A stretch of 64,000 bases of DNA. It comes from Candidatus Zhuqueibacterota bacterium. GTDB lineage: Bacteria > Zhuqueibacterota > Zhuqueibacteria > Residuimicrobiales > Oceaniaggregativiventaceae. The stretch covers positions 34,661 through 98,660 of the forward strand of contig WJMF01000103.1 of NCBI GenBank assembly GCA_014728085.1. The letters run 5' to 3'. Every line of letters begins with the position of its first letter. The first letter of the stretch is position 1. Shown in pieces: positions 1-8,639 of this stretch. Both the position numbers and the translations under genes were made by a program. The notes beneath the pieces are model-generated. The model did not search any database. It saw only the letters and a program-made list of their open reading frames with translations, and was not told where the DNA came from.

Positions 1-1
1 C

Positions 2-1063
2 GGCAGATTTTTAAAATATGCATTTGGTAAATTTTATAACATTGATCTGCTCTCCTTTTTTAATCGCCTCGGAATTCATTTTGTGCTGGAACGAGGCGGT
101 CGCTATTTTCCCGAGCATAAAGATGCCGGAAAAGTAGCCGCTGCCCTGCTGAACGAAATCAATCGGGAAAATATAGAGCTCATCACCGGGACGGCGGTAA
201 CGGATATCAGATATATTACGGGCAAAGGATTTCAGGTGAGCTTGTCCGGAAAGGGTATAACAGACAATGGACAATCAAACCTTAATGTCCTGCAGGCGGA
301 TAAAGTGCTTTTAGGCACCGGGGGCAAATCCTATCCCGGGACCGGTTCCAACGGCAGCGGTTTCCGGCTGGCAGCAAAACTGGGACACACGATCACGCCG
401 CTCTACCCTTCTCTGGTGCCTTTATCCAGCGAGACCAAAATTGAGCAGGAGCTGGACGGTCTTGTTCTGAAAAACGTCGCTGTAAGCGCCTGGTGTAACG
501 ATGAAAAAATCGGGGAAGATTTTGGAGAAATGGCATTTTGCCAACGGGGAATTGAAGGACCTGTTGTTCTTGCGCAAAGCGGAAAGATCGTTCGGCAGCT
601 TGAACGCCAACTACCGGTCTATATTTCCATCGATCTGAAACCGGCGCTTGACCACCATAAACTGGAAGCGCGGCTGCTAAGAGAACTTAACCGACATGAC
701 AAACAAAACCTAAAAACATTGCTGAAACGACTGTTACCAAAAAAGATGATTCCCGTTTTTCTCAGGAGATTGAATATTGCGGCAGAAAAACCATTGAACC
801 GCATAACATCAAAGGAGAGAAAGTCTTTGCGGCTACTGTTAAAACATTTCAGCATCCGCATTACAGGACATTCCTCATTTAAAAATGCTCTGGTCACCAG
901 CGGCGGAGTTTGTCTGGATGAAATAAATCCGCGCACCATGGAATCGAGACGGGTAAAAAATCTTTTTTTTGCCGGCGAAATCCTCGACCTCGATGCAGAT
1001 ACCGGCGGATTCAATCTGCAAGCCGCCTTTTCAACCGGATGGCTGGCGGGGCGCTCTTTGTAG
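2..1063 (+). CDS. HI0933/YhiN-type FAD-dependent oxidoreductase, 5' end missing
   Basis: C-terminal part of a flavoprotein of the HI0933 (YhiN, 'aminoacetone oxidase') family; the physiological reaction is poorly defined. The reading frame is open from base 2, so the gene starts before the window; the track's GTG at base 83 is only an internal codon. The family signature near the C-terminus is clear: TSGGVCLDEINPRTMES followed by LFFAGEILDLDADTGGFNLQ, where the flavin is held. The middle part carries the GTGGKSYPGTGSNGSG segment typical of the family. The N-terminal Rossmann FAD motif lies outside the window. It converges on the next gene with only 28 bases between them. Family assignment is strong; substrate unknown. 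Confidence 0.85.
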   Translation, partial: GRFLKYAFGKFYNIDLLSFFNRLGIHFVLERGGRYFPEHKDAGKVAAALLNEINRENIELITGTAVTDIRYITGKGFQVSLSGKGITDNGQSNLNVLQADKVLLGTGGKSYPGTGSNGSGFRLAAKLGHTITPLYPSLVPLSSETKIEQELDGLVLKNVAVSAWCNDEKIGEDFGEMAFCQRGIEGPVVLAQSGKIVRQLERQLPVYISIDLKPALDHHKLEARLLRELNRHDKQNLKTLLKRLLPKKMIPVFLRRLNIAAEKPLNRITSKERKSLRLLLKHFSIRITGHSSFKNALVTSGGVCLDEINPRTMESRRVKNLFFAGEILDLDADTGGFNLQAAFSTGWLAGRSL

Positions 1064-1091
1064 TGACCGTACAATAATTCAACACACAGAA

Positions 1092-1913
1092 TCACCCCTG
1101 TTGCAGCACCGCTGCTAACGGCACATAATAACCTTTTAATTTAATTATAATGGAAATCACTTCAAAGAAATCTTCAATAGACTTTTCTACAGAACTGTCC
1201 CAGATCCAGGTTTTTAATCTATAAGCAATGGTTTTAGACGCTGATAGTTTAACCACCACATCGCCGAATCCCTGAAGTTCTCTGACGCCATATTCATTAT
1301 AGTCGGATCCATCAACCAGACTCTTGTCAACCGCACCGCCATCCAGTATTGCAACAAAAGTCTCTTTATTTGCATGATCATAAAAATCCGTAATTTCCCA
1401 CCCATTTGCCGGCTCGATATCAGCAAAAAAGAGAAAAGAAGCCGGATTATTCCAGTTGTGAGCTGGATCCGTTGCCGAAGGTGGCGGCGGGGTAACGTTG
1501 ATATCGATGATATATTCGATCAGAACATGGGTCGCTGCGTCGGGAATGGTGATGCCGGCTGCGGATTGGATATCCAAAGCAGCATTCGCCGTATCCGCCG
1601 AAATACCATACTCCCAACTATCCACCAATATCTTGTTGTCAACCGGAATAAAAAGCAACCCCTGTTGGGATAAAGATAGATCGCTTTTTATCAGTGTTCC
1701 ATGTTTATCGACGCCCACAAGACTCGACGCATTATCTAACGTGTTTTTTAACGCTCCGACCTTTAAACTGTCCGCCACGTTGGCTTTTCCATTACTGTCG
1801 ACCTGGAAAAGCCTTGTACCAGAACTGTTTTTAACAATTAATTGAGCCTGACTCGTTCCAATCAATGCTACGGCAACAAACGAAATAAAGGTTAAAAATT
1901 TCCAACGTTGCAT
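1092..1913 (-). CDS. Secreted protein of unknown function
   Basis: 273 residues with a Sec signal peptide (basic start MQRWK, hydrophobic stretch, cleavage probably after SQA). The mature start, LIVKNSSGTRLFQVDSNGKA, resembles the short beta 'head' repeats seen at the start of phage tail-fibre-like and Bacteroidetes-type surface proteins, where a stalk precedes a variable domain. The rest has no motif I recognise; a PPPP linker near residue 145 may separate two domains. The start is supported by AAGGGAG about 6 bases upstream. It stands alone between a convergent flavoprotein gene and the end of the efflux operon. No function is offered. Confidence 0.6.
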   Translation of the reverse strand: MQRWKFLTFISFVAVALIGTSQAQLIVKNSSGTRLFQVDSNGKANVADSLKVGALKNTLDNASSLVGVDKHGTLIKSDLSLSQQGLLFIPVDNKILVDSWEYGISADTANAALDIQSAAGITIPDAATHVLIEYIIDINVTPPPPSATDPAHNWNNPASFLFFADIEPANGWEITDFYDHANKETFVAILDGGAVDKSLVDGSDYNEYGVRELQGFGDVVVKLSASKTIAYRLKTWIWDSSVEKSIEDFFEVISIIIKLKGYYVPLAAVLQQG

Positions 1914-2183
1914 AATTTACTCCCTTCTATCCTCTGCATTTACGATATACATTTGTCCGAGTGGCATAGTTTTATAAAAAGTCATAAAATTGTTACAGAA
2001 ATGATTTGGTTCAAGTTACTAATCATCTGATTTTCAAACACTTAAATTGTTGCAATGTCCACGATACTCAAAAATACAATAATTATGCCAAATTTATTGC
2101 CAATTGTCGGTTAAAAGTAGAAAACGGGCACCAGAGATACAAAATCAGTATCCACACGGTAAAAAAGAGAATAATTCGCATTG

Positions 2184-3470
2184 TTAACGCGAGTATGCCT
2201 GAATGATACCCCCGGTTAATTTAAGCAAAGCGTGATCTGCCTCGATCAGGCTATAGACCGCATTCAGGTGCGACACTGCGGCGTTGAGATAGATCATCTG
2301 GACATCGCGAAAATTGAACGAATTTATGGCCCCATTGCGAAATTTTTCCTGAGAAATTTCCAGATTAAGATCAGCGGCTTGCAGCGATTCGACAGCCACC
2401 TCCAAAAGTTCCGTTCTAACCCGGTAATTTTCGATCAGGGTATAGAGACGATTGGTGAGACTGTGTTTCATACTTTCCAGGCTCACCTCACCTGCCTGCC
2501 GGTTCAGCTGAGCGATTTCTATAGCCCGCTTGCGGTTACCTCCGTTAAAAAGCGACCAGCTAAGGGTCAGAGTGGCATAAGCGTTGTTCTGATCATAGGT
2601 CGTCGGATCGCTGCCGGTATAGGCAACGCTGTTCCGGCTTTTCTCGTAACCGGCACCCAGCGATAATCCGGGCCACCATTCGCTTTTCTGCAAAGCAACC
2701 TGCTTTTCCAGCAGTGATTGATTGATGTATTGATTCTTCAATGTACGATTATCGAACAGCATTTTCTGCAAGAGCGCATCAATATCATAATCATGACCTT
2801 CGATTTCAAATGCTTCTGTAAATTCATACTTGATATCTTTCCGGATGCCCATCAGAAAATTCAGGTCCCGCATAGAGTTTCGATAAACGGTTCTTTGCTG
2901 CAGATATCGTCCCTTATCCTCGAGATAGGCATTTTGCGCCTGCAACAGCTCGTAGCGGGTTTGTGCCCCCAGGCGATGACGTTCCTCTTCATATTGATTG
3001 CGATCCCGGGACAACGACATGACCTCTTCCAGAACTTTTACCTTTTCGGCCTGCAGCAGACTGTTATAATAGGCGAGGATCACGGCTTCAAGCGTATTCT
3101 CGATTACAATGGCTGTGTTGCCCTCTGATAACCGTTCCAGCTCCTCAAATCTTGACTTGCGGATATAAATGGCAAAACCATCAAACAGAATCCAGTTCAA
3201 AGTCAGGGTTCCGTTCAATGTGCGCAACTCTGAATCGCTTCGATTTTCCTCGCTCCAGCGCTCGAGGGCGGATAGATTAACAGCCAGAGAGGGTAAACGA
3301 CCGGCATTGCCCCAGGAATTATTGAGCTCTGCAATTTTTTCATCCGATTTGGTGATGTGTATATCATAATTATTTTTCAGCGCCTTGCTGATAGCTTGCG
3401 AGAGACTCAGCTCTTCAGCTGTGAGCAGGCAGCTCATGGAAAACAGTAGAACGAAAATGCGATATATCAT
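2184..3470 (-). CDS. TolC-family outer membrane efflux protein (pump 1)
   Basis: 428-residue outer-membrane channel protein of the TolC/OEP family, expected to form a trimer that lets the RND pump export across both membranes. A signal peptide is visible (MIYRIFVLLFSMSCLLTA). The N-terminal LSLSQAISKALKNNYDI and the repeated second half (amphipathic helices, SWSLFNGGNRKRAIEIAQ) match the duplicated OEP architecture, and the length is normal. It is the last gene of the adaptor-RND-TolC operon, 26 bases after the pump gene. Substrate cannot be told. Confidence 0.88.
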   Translation of the reverse strand: MIYRIFVLLFSMSCLLTAEELSLSQAISKALKNNYDIHITKSDEKIAELNNSWGNAGRLPSLAVNLSALERWSEENRSDSELRTLNGTLTLNWILFDGFAIYIRKSRFEELERLSEGNTAIVIENTLEAVILAYYNSLLQAEKVKVLEEVMSLSRDRNQYEEERHRLGAQTRYELLQAQNAYLEDKGRYLQQRTVYRNSMRDLNFLMGIRKDIKYEFTEAFEIEGHDYDIDALLQKMLFDNRTLKNQYINQSLLEKQVALQKSEWWPGLSLGAGYEKSRNSVAYTGSDPTTYDQNNAYATLTLSWSLFNGGNRKRAIEIAQLNRQAGEVSLESMKHSLTNRLYTLIENYRVRTELLEVAVESLQAADLNLEISQEKFRNGAINSFNFRDVQMIYLNAAVSHLNAVYSLIEADHALLKLTGGIIQAYSR

Positions 3471-3496
3471 TTTGCTGATCCCAAATTCTTCTTGAG

Positions 3497-6400
3497 TTAT
3501 GATTCAATATGCCGTTTGCTGTACTCGACGGCAATTTCCATATCTTCCGCTTTCGGGCGCTTACCGGTCCAGGCCCAGTAAAAGAAGGAACGGATATCGT
3601 TAAGGACATGGATCAGGACGGGGAAAAAAATCAGGATAAAAATAGTACCGATAGCAACGCCGTATGCGAGAGAAATCGCCATGGGGATGAGAAATTGCGC
3701 CTGATGGCTCTTTTCCAAAATCAGAGGATAGAGGCCGATGGTGGTGGTGATGGTGGTAAGGATGATCGGCCGTAAACGGGCCTTACCGGTTTCCAGGATC
3801 GCCCGTTTAACTCGCATTCCGGTGGCGACGAGAGAATTGTACTTGGACAGAAAGATGACAGCATCATTGACGATCACCCCGGAAAGCGCAATCATCCCCA
3901 GAATGCTCAGCAGCGAAACCGGCTTTCCGTGCAGCCAATGACCCCAAAAGGCACCCAACAGGGATAACGGTATCATCATCAGAATGATAAGCGCCTGTTC
4001 CAGAGATTTAAAGTGTATCATCAACAAAAGAATGATCAGAGCGAAGGCGATCAGAAAATAGGTTTGCAGTCGTTCGACAGCGATGCGGCTCTCCCGTTGT
4101 TGTCCCTGATATTGAACACTGATACCGCTGTATTTGCTTTTGATTTTCGGAATAATTTGATTATCGATTTGCTGTAGAATATCGGGAACCGACGCATAGG
4201 GATCAACGAGATCCGCTTCGATACGGATTTCCCGTTGCCCGTTATAGTGCTGAATGCTGACCGGGCCGCGCTCGATTTCATAGTCGGCAAGCTCGACAAG
4301 CGGATACTCACCCTGCGGAGTTTGAATTTTCATGCGCTCGAGTTGTCCGAGATTCAAACGATCCTGGCGGGGAAACCGGACCCATATACGCAATTCGTTT
4401 CTGCCCTGCTGCAACCGTTGTGCCTGTCCCCCGAAAAATGCCTGCCGCACCTGGTTGGCAATATCATTTTCATCCAGGCCGACAAAGTAGGCCTGAGGTT
4501 TCAGCTTCAGCCGTACTTCCTGTTTACCCTGGGCGTTATTGTCAACGATATCCTTTAAAATGGGCAGGTCTCCGAGTTCATGCATCAGTAAATTTTTCGC
4601 CGCATCGAGTTCCTGCAGATTGCGGCTCAACAGGCTGATGGCAACCGGAGATCCCCAGCGGCTGCGGCCACCAAGGGTATATTTTTCCGCTTCAGGGACA
4701 GGCCCGATTTTTTTGCGCACCTTTTCTGCAATTTCCATTCCGGTAATATCGATATAGGTTAAATCCTTGGGCCAGACGGTAAGCCTGCCGGCATGAGCGC
4801 CCCGCTCTCTGCCGGAAAAGGCACTGCCGACGCGCAGACGGGTATGGTCAATGAAGGGAATGGTATCGTTCATACTCTGCATGAGATCTTCATTCACTTC
4901 CCAGATCGCATTTTCAAACCGGTGCAGATAATCATAGGTTTGCTTTTCGCCTGAACCGGGAATAAAAGCAATATTAATTTCAAAACTGTCAAAATCAACC
5001 ACCGGAAAGTAGGTGTTTTTGATAAATCCGCCCAAGAACAAGCCGGTTGTAATCATGAGCAGAACCACAGGCACACCGACCATAATCCATCGCCAGGTAA
5101 TGATCCACTTGAGCGCCCGTCCATAAACATGTTCCCGCAGCCAGAGAAAAAATTTCTCCGTATACTTTCGCATGCTAAAGCCGTTTCCATTTTCCGTGTT
5201 TCGCCTTTGCAGTACACGCGGATTACCGAGATGAGCCGGTAAAATAAAAAAAGCTTCCACCAGGGAGAGCAACAATGAGACAATGACGATAAAAGCCATC
5301 TCCCATTGGGTTTCAAACTGGGTGCCCTGCATGAACAACAGCGGGGAAAAGGCGACGACCGTTGTCAATATCGACGTCAGCACCGCGGGGGCGACTTCCA
5401 TGGTACCATCTACCGCTGCAAGGCGGGGGTTCTTTCCGTTTTCAAAATGAGAAAAAATATTTTCACCGATAACGATTCCATCGTCCACCAGGATACCGAT
5501 GACGAGAATCATTCCGAATAACGAAATCATGTTGATGGTGATACCGTATAAATTGGCCAAAACAAACATGGCCAAAAAGGAAGCGGGAATACCCCAGGCC
5601 ACCCAAAGGGAGACGCGAAAATTGAGAAACAGAGTAAGGGAAAAAATCACCAGTATAAAGCCGATCATACCGTTGTTGAGCAACACTCTCAGGCGGCTCT
5701 GCAGGATCTCCAAAAAGCTGAAAATCATGCGCAATTCAACGCCTGGGTTTTCAGTGTTGAATTTTTTCACATATTCGTTTACATATTCAGTGATCTCTTC
5801 GAGATCTTCTTCCGGAAGTTTTTGTACAAATAGAGATACGGATTTTTCACCGTTGCCAAAAGTGGGATAAAAATTTTCAGGTGTTTGTTTTTTAACCACC
5901 GCCACATCGCGCAGCCTTAAAAAGCCACCGCTTTCGGTGCCGCGAATAATAATATTGCTGATATCATCAGGCTGTGCGCTTCTGGAGCGAAAGCGAATGA
6001 GAATCTCCTGATTTTCCGATTTGATCTGCCCGGCCGAAACATCCCGGTTGTTGTTGAGAATAGCCCGGCTAATCTGGCTGATCGACAGGTTATACCGCAA
6101 TAAATCGGATTCGCGGATTTCAACCGAAATCTCCGGGGATGGAGCACCCCATGAACCCACCTGGCTGATCACACCGGAATTGAGCAAATCGTCTTCTATT
6201 TGATAAGCATAATCTTGCAATGTGAAAATATCTTCTGTACCGGACAGATTGAGAAAAAGCGCTGCCGACGTATTGCGCTCTTTATAGACAACAGGGCGTT
6301 CCGCCGCGCTGGGAAAGCCGGAAATGCCATCAACCGCATTTTTCACCTCCATCAGCACTTCATCAATATCATACTCTCCCGTGGTTTCGATAACCACACG

Positions 6401-6673
6401 GGAACTGTTTTCAGAAGAAACAGAAGAAATTTCTTTGATACCAACGATGCTGCGCAAAGCCGCTTCAATGCGAACCGTAATCCCCTCTTCCATTTCAACC
6501 GGTGAAGCGCCGGGATAATAAACAGAAATGGTTATCATTCTCGATGTGGTTTCCGGGAAAAAAGAAAGCTTGAGACTTAATAATGATACCAGGCCGGCAA
6601 TGACAATAAAAGCAATCAAAATGTTGGCATAAAACGGAAATTTAACAAATGTAGAAACTATTCTTCGAAACAT
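3497..6673 (-). CDS. RND-family efflux pump, inner membrane (pump 1)
   Basis: 1058-residue RND transporter driving proton-coupled export. It has the usual plan of one N-terminal transmembrane helix, a large periplasmic loop, helices 2-6, a second helix-loop repeat and helices 8-12. Helix 4 carries the paired aspartates of the proton relay (GILVDDGIVIGENI), as in AcrB. The FFPETTSR start and YYPGASPVEMEEGI belong to the AcrB/MexB-like superfamily, but I cannot place it more finely. AGAGGTTG lies about 10 bases before the ATG. It sits between its adaptor (83 bases upstream) and TolC gene. Confidence 0.9.
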   Translation of the reverse strand: MFRRIVSTFVKFPFYANILIAFIVIAGLVSLLSLKLSFFPETTSRMITISVYYPGASPVEMEEGITVRIEAALRSIVGIKEISSVSSENSSRVVIETTGEYDIDEVLMEVKNAVDGISGFPSAAERPVVYKERNTSAALFLNLSGTEDIFTLQDYAYQIEDDLLNSGVISQVGSWGAPSPEISVEIRESDLLRYNLSISQISRAILNNNRDVSAGQIKSENQEILIRFRSRSAQPDDISNIIIRGTESGGFLRLRDVAVVKKQTPENFYPTFGNGEKSVSLFVQKLPEEDLEEITEYVNEYVKKFNTENPGVELRMIFSFLEILQSRLRVLLNNGMIGFILVIFSLTLFLNFRVSLWVAWGIPASFLAMFVLANLYGITINMISLFGMILVIGILVDDGIVIGENIFSHFENGKNPRLAAVDGTMEVAPAVLTSILTTVVAFSPLLFMQGTQFETQWEMAFIVIVSLLLSLVEAFFILPAHLGNPRVLQRRNTENGNGFSMRKYTEKFFLWLREHVYGRALKWIITWRWIMVGVPVVLLMITTGLFLGGFIKNTYFPVVDFDSFEINIAFIPGSGEKQTYDYLHRFENAIWEVNEDLMQSMNDTIPFIDHTRLRVGSAFSGRERGAHAGRLTVWPKDLTYIDITGMEIAEKVRKKIGPVPEAEKYTLGGRSRWGSPVAISLLSRNLQELDAAKNLLMHELGDLPILKDIVDNNAQGKQEVRLKLKPQAYFVGLDENDIANQVRQAFFGGQAQRLQQGRNELRIWVRFPRQDRLNLGQLERMKIQTPQGEYPLVELADYEIERGPVSIQHYNGQREIRIEADLVDPYASVPDILQQIDNQIIPKIKSKYSGISVQYQGQQRESRIAVERLQTYFLIAFALIILLLMIHFKSLEQALIILMMIPLSLLGAFWGHWLHGKPVSLLSILGMIALSGVIVNDAVIFLSKYNSLVATGMRVKRAILETGKARLRPIILTTITTTIGLYPLILEKSHQAQFLIPMAISLAYGVAIGTIFILIFFPVLIHVLNDIRSFFYWAWTGKRPKAEDMEIAVEYSKRHIES

Positions 6674-6756
6674 CGATATTCAACCTCTGCTTACTCAACA
6701 GCACCTATCAGGATATGAACCATTTTTCCTCAAGACCGAATACACCTGCACCCTGG

Positions 6757-7887
6757 CTAACTTTGACCAAGAATTTTGACCGGCGTATTTTCTGAAACGT
6801 TGATCAACGGCTGTACTACCACCAGAGCGCCGACTTTCAGCCCCCTGAAAATCAGGGTCTCTTCGTTGACTTTGACGAGTTCAATCTGACGTTTCTTCAG
6901 GGCCCCATCTTCAACAACAAACACTTCATTATAGTTAAACACAGCTTTTCTCGGAATCTCCATGGCGTCCTCTATAACACCGCCGTCAAATTCACAGGTC
7001 AAATATTCACCGGCAAAAAGTTGAGGCTGACGATCAAGCGGTACACAGACAAAAACAGGCCTTGCCTGGGTTGTCGGATCAACAAAATCCGAAATCCTGA
7101 CCACGGTTCCCTTCCAGATATGCTCTTTTTCAATAGAGGTCAGGTGCACTTGTCGTCCTTTGGTTATCCAGGAAGCATAACCGTTTTCAAGCGGCACTTC
7201 GACCTCCACCGTGTCGGTATGAATGATGGTTGCGATTCGCCCCCCCGTATTTGTATAGGCCCCGACCTGCAGCAGCACCGTTTTGTAGGATCCTTTAAAC
7301 GGCGCATAAATTGTGTGTCGATTCAGTTGTTTTTCCATTTTTTTGATGGAATAATAATCACTGAGAACAGTACGGCTGGAAAGAAAAATTTTAAGCTTCT
7401 CTCCACGGAAATCCGGCATATCCGGTATATCACGGTCCAGATTGATTTTATTAAAAAAGCGAAGAAAGGCATCATAGTGTTCAGGAAAATCAATTTTTAT
7501 ATCCGGCAACAAATTGGCCAGGCGATTTAAAAATTGACTTTTTTGAGATTTTAAAGAGAGCTCCATCTCGTCTTTGTAAATCGTCAGCAAAATATCCCCC
7601 CGTTGAAAAGGTTGCCCCTTTTTTAGAGGAATATCGCCGGACTCGATTTTACCGGAAGCTTCTGCAACGATTTCAATCTCGGCGCTCGATACCACCCGTC
7701 CTTTGCCGGTCACAGTAGAGGGAATATTTCCATAAAAAACAGAATCGACTTTAACATATCTCTCCGAAGCCGGCGCGGGTTGCTGCGCATATTCCTGCTT
7801 TTGCGATATCAAAAACTGCATCAGCAAATAACCGCCGCCCAACATGATAACCAGTACTCCGAGCACAATTATTTTTCTTTTTTCCAT
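6757..7887 (-). CDS. RND periplasmic adaptor (membrane fusion protein, pump 1)
   Basis: 376-residue membrane-fusion protein linking the RND pump to TolC. An N-terminal membrane anchor (KIIVLGVLVIMLGGGYLLM) is followed by the lipoyl-like half motif (SGKIESGDIPLKKGQPFQRG), a helical hairpin of unusual sequence (about residues 110-195), the second lipoyl half (APFKGSYKTVLLQVGAYTN) and a beta-barrel domain. The ORF track starts 11 codons earlier at a TTG; I prefer the ATG at 7887 because the membrane anchor then sits at the start, although the upstream AGAGATATAG is only a weak ribosome site. First gene of the pump 1 operon, divergent from the MerR gene. Confidence 0.85.
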   Translation of the reverse strand: MEKRKIIVLGVLVIMLGGGYLLMQFLISQKQEYAQQPAPASERYVKVDSVFYGNIPSTVTGKGRVVSSAEIEIVAEASGKIESGDIPLKKGQPFQRGDILLTIYKDEMELSLKSQKSQFLNRLANLLPDIKIDFPEHYDAFLRFFNKINLDRDIPDMPDFRGEKLKIFLSSRTVLSDYYSIKKMEKQLNRHTIYAPFKGSYKTVLLQVGAYTNTGGRIATIIHTDTVEVEVPLENGYASWITKGRQVHLTSIEKEHIWKGTVVRISDFVDPTTQARPVFVCVPLDRQPQLFAGEYLTCEFDGGVIEDAMEIPRKAVFNYNEVFVVEDGALKKRQIELVKVNEETLIFRGLKVGALVVVQPLINVSENTPVKILGQS

Positions 7888-8023
7888 TGTTCTATATCTC
7901 TGATTTATTTTCCCTGTCAAAAACTTCCAATCTATAATGAACGAAATATTGTGATAAATAACAACAAAAAATTCTACACCAAAGGCAATGGCGATCCTTT
8001 GTATTTGTGGTATTAAAAAATGC

Positions 8024-8052
8024 TTGATTATTTATTCTATATTTTCTATAAT
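8024..8052 (+). promoter_or_regulatory. Probable promoter of the MerR gene
   Basis: TTGATT (8024-8029) and a perfect TATAAT (8047-8052) are separated by 17 bases, the ideal sigma-70 spacing. Transcription would begin near 8059 and leave a leader of about 34 bases before the ATG at 8093. The -10 box lies inside the palindrome described next, which suggests direct control of initiation. Confidence 0.65.
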
Positions 8053-8068
8053 ATACATTATAGAAAAT
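8041..8068. promoter_or_regulatory. Perfect palindrome over the MerR promoter (candidate operator)
   Basis: Inverted repeat with 12-base perfect arms (ATTTTCTATAAT / ATTATAGAAAAT) and a 4-base centre ATAC. It covers the -10 box and the expected start site. Its size and dyad symmetry fit a dimeric regulator, most simply the MerR protein encoded 25 bases downstream acting on its own gene. It also lies about 150 bases upstream of the divergent efflux operon, so it may serve both directions. Confidence 0.6.
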
Positions 8069-8092
8069 GATACCATCATATCAGGGTCAGAA

Positions 8093-8551
8093 ATGTCTTC
8101 TGTTATTAATCAAAAAATGCAAATCAGTATCAAACCGGTATATACAATTGGTATTGCCGCCGATCTGCTCGGGGTTTCGGTGCATTTGTTACGAGTCTAT
8201 GAGAAAGAGGGATTAATATTACCACATAGAACAGCGACCGGACGCCGGCTTTTTTCCGATCTGGAAATCGAAAAAGTCAATTGCATCAGGCGGTTGATCA
8301 ACAAAGAGGGAATGAATTATGAGGGTATAAAGCGTCTTTTTGCCCTGATGCCCTGCTGGAAAATAAGACAATGCAGTGAAGAGAAACGTTCTCAATGCAA
8401 GGCCCTGAAAAATTATGAAAAACCATGCTGGGCAACCACAGAAAAATGTTCGCATCCTCTTCCGTCCTGCAGAGATTGTATTGTGTACCGAACCACTGTT
8501 GATTGCGCTGATTTGAAAGCATTGATTTATGGGCATTCTCTTGATAAATAA
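8093..8551 (+). CDS. MerR-family regulator with cysteine-rich C-terminus
   Basis: 152-residue transcription regulator. The N-terminal winged helix is typical MerR (YTIGIAADLLGVSVHLLRVYEKEGLI, then GRRLFSDLEIEKV). Instead of the usual long dimerisation helix with one or two ligand cysteines, the last 70 residues hold eight cysteines (MPCW, RQC, SQCK, KPCW, EKCS, PSCRDC, VDC), a plausible site for metal, an Fe-S cluster or sulfane-sulfur sensing. The track begins at an upstream ATG, but those residues are unlike any MerR start; the ATG at 8093 follows AGGGTCAG and the promoter's expected start site. It lies just before the sulfur operon and opposite efflux pump 1. Confidence 0.82.
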   Translation: MSSVINQKMQISIKPVYTIGIAADLLGVSVHLLRVYEKEGLILPHRTATGRRLFSDLEIEKVNCIRRLINKEGMNYEGIKRLFALMPCWKIRQCSEEKRSQCKALKNYEKPCWATTEKCSHPLPSCRDCIVYRTTVDCADLKALIYGHSLDK

Positions 8552-8574
8552 ATGAGCAAATTGTTGCAATACAT

Positions 8575-8594
8575 CAATATGCTATTTCATATTG
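8575..8594. promoter_or_regulatory. Inverted repeat in front of the sulfur operon
   Basis: Seven-base perfect arms CAATATG / CATATTG around a 6-base centre, between merR and the SQR-like gene. It overlaps a TTGACT hexamer (8592-8597) for which I find no good -10 partner. It could be an operator or a simple processing hairpin; it is not followed by a U run, so it is not a standard terminator. Confidence 0.3.
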
Positions 8595-8639
8595 ACTCGA
8601 AAAAATTTTAAATGACTTGAAAAAAATACTGAGGTGAAA

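Noticed and set aside
2006-2206. 66-codon plus-strand ORF
   Set aside because: No ribosome site or recognisable features, and it runs into the 3' end of tolC; the 1914-2183 gap holds nothing I can support.
7888-7920. TTGACA-TATAGA as promoter of efflux pump 1
   Set aside because: It would start transcription within the ATG codon; spacing to the gene is impossible unless leaderless.
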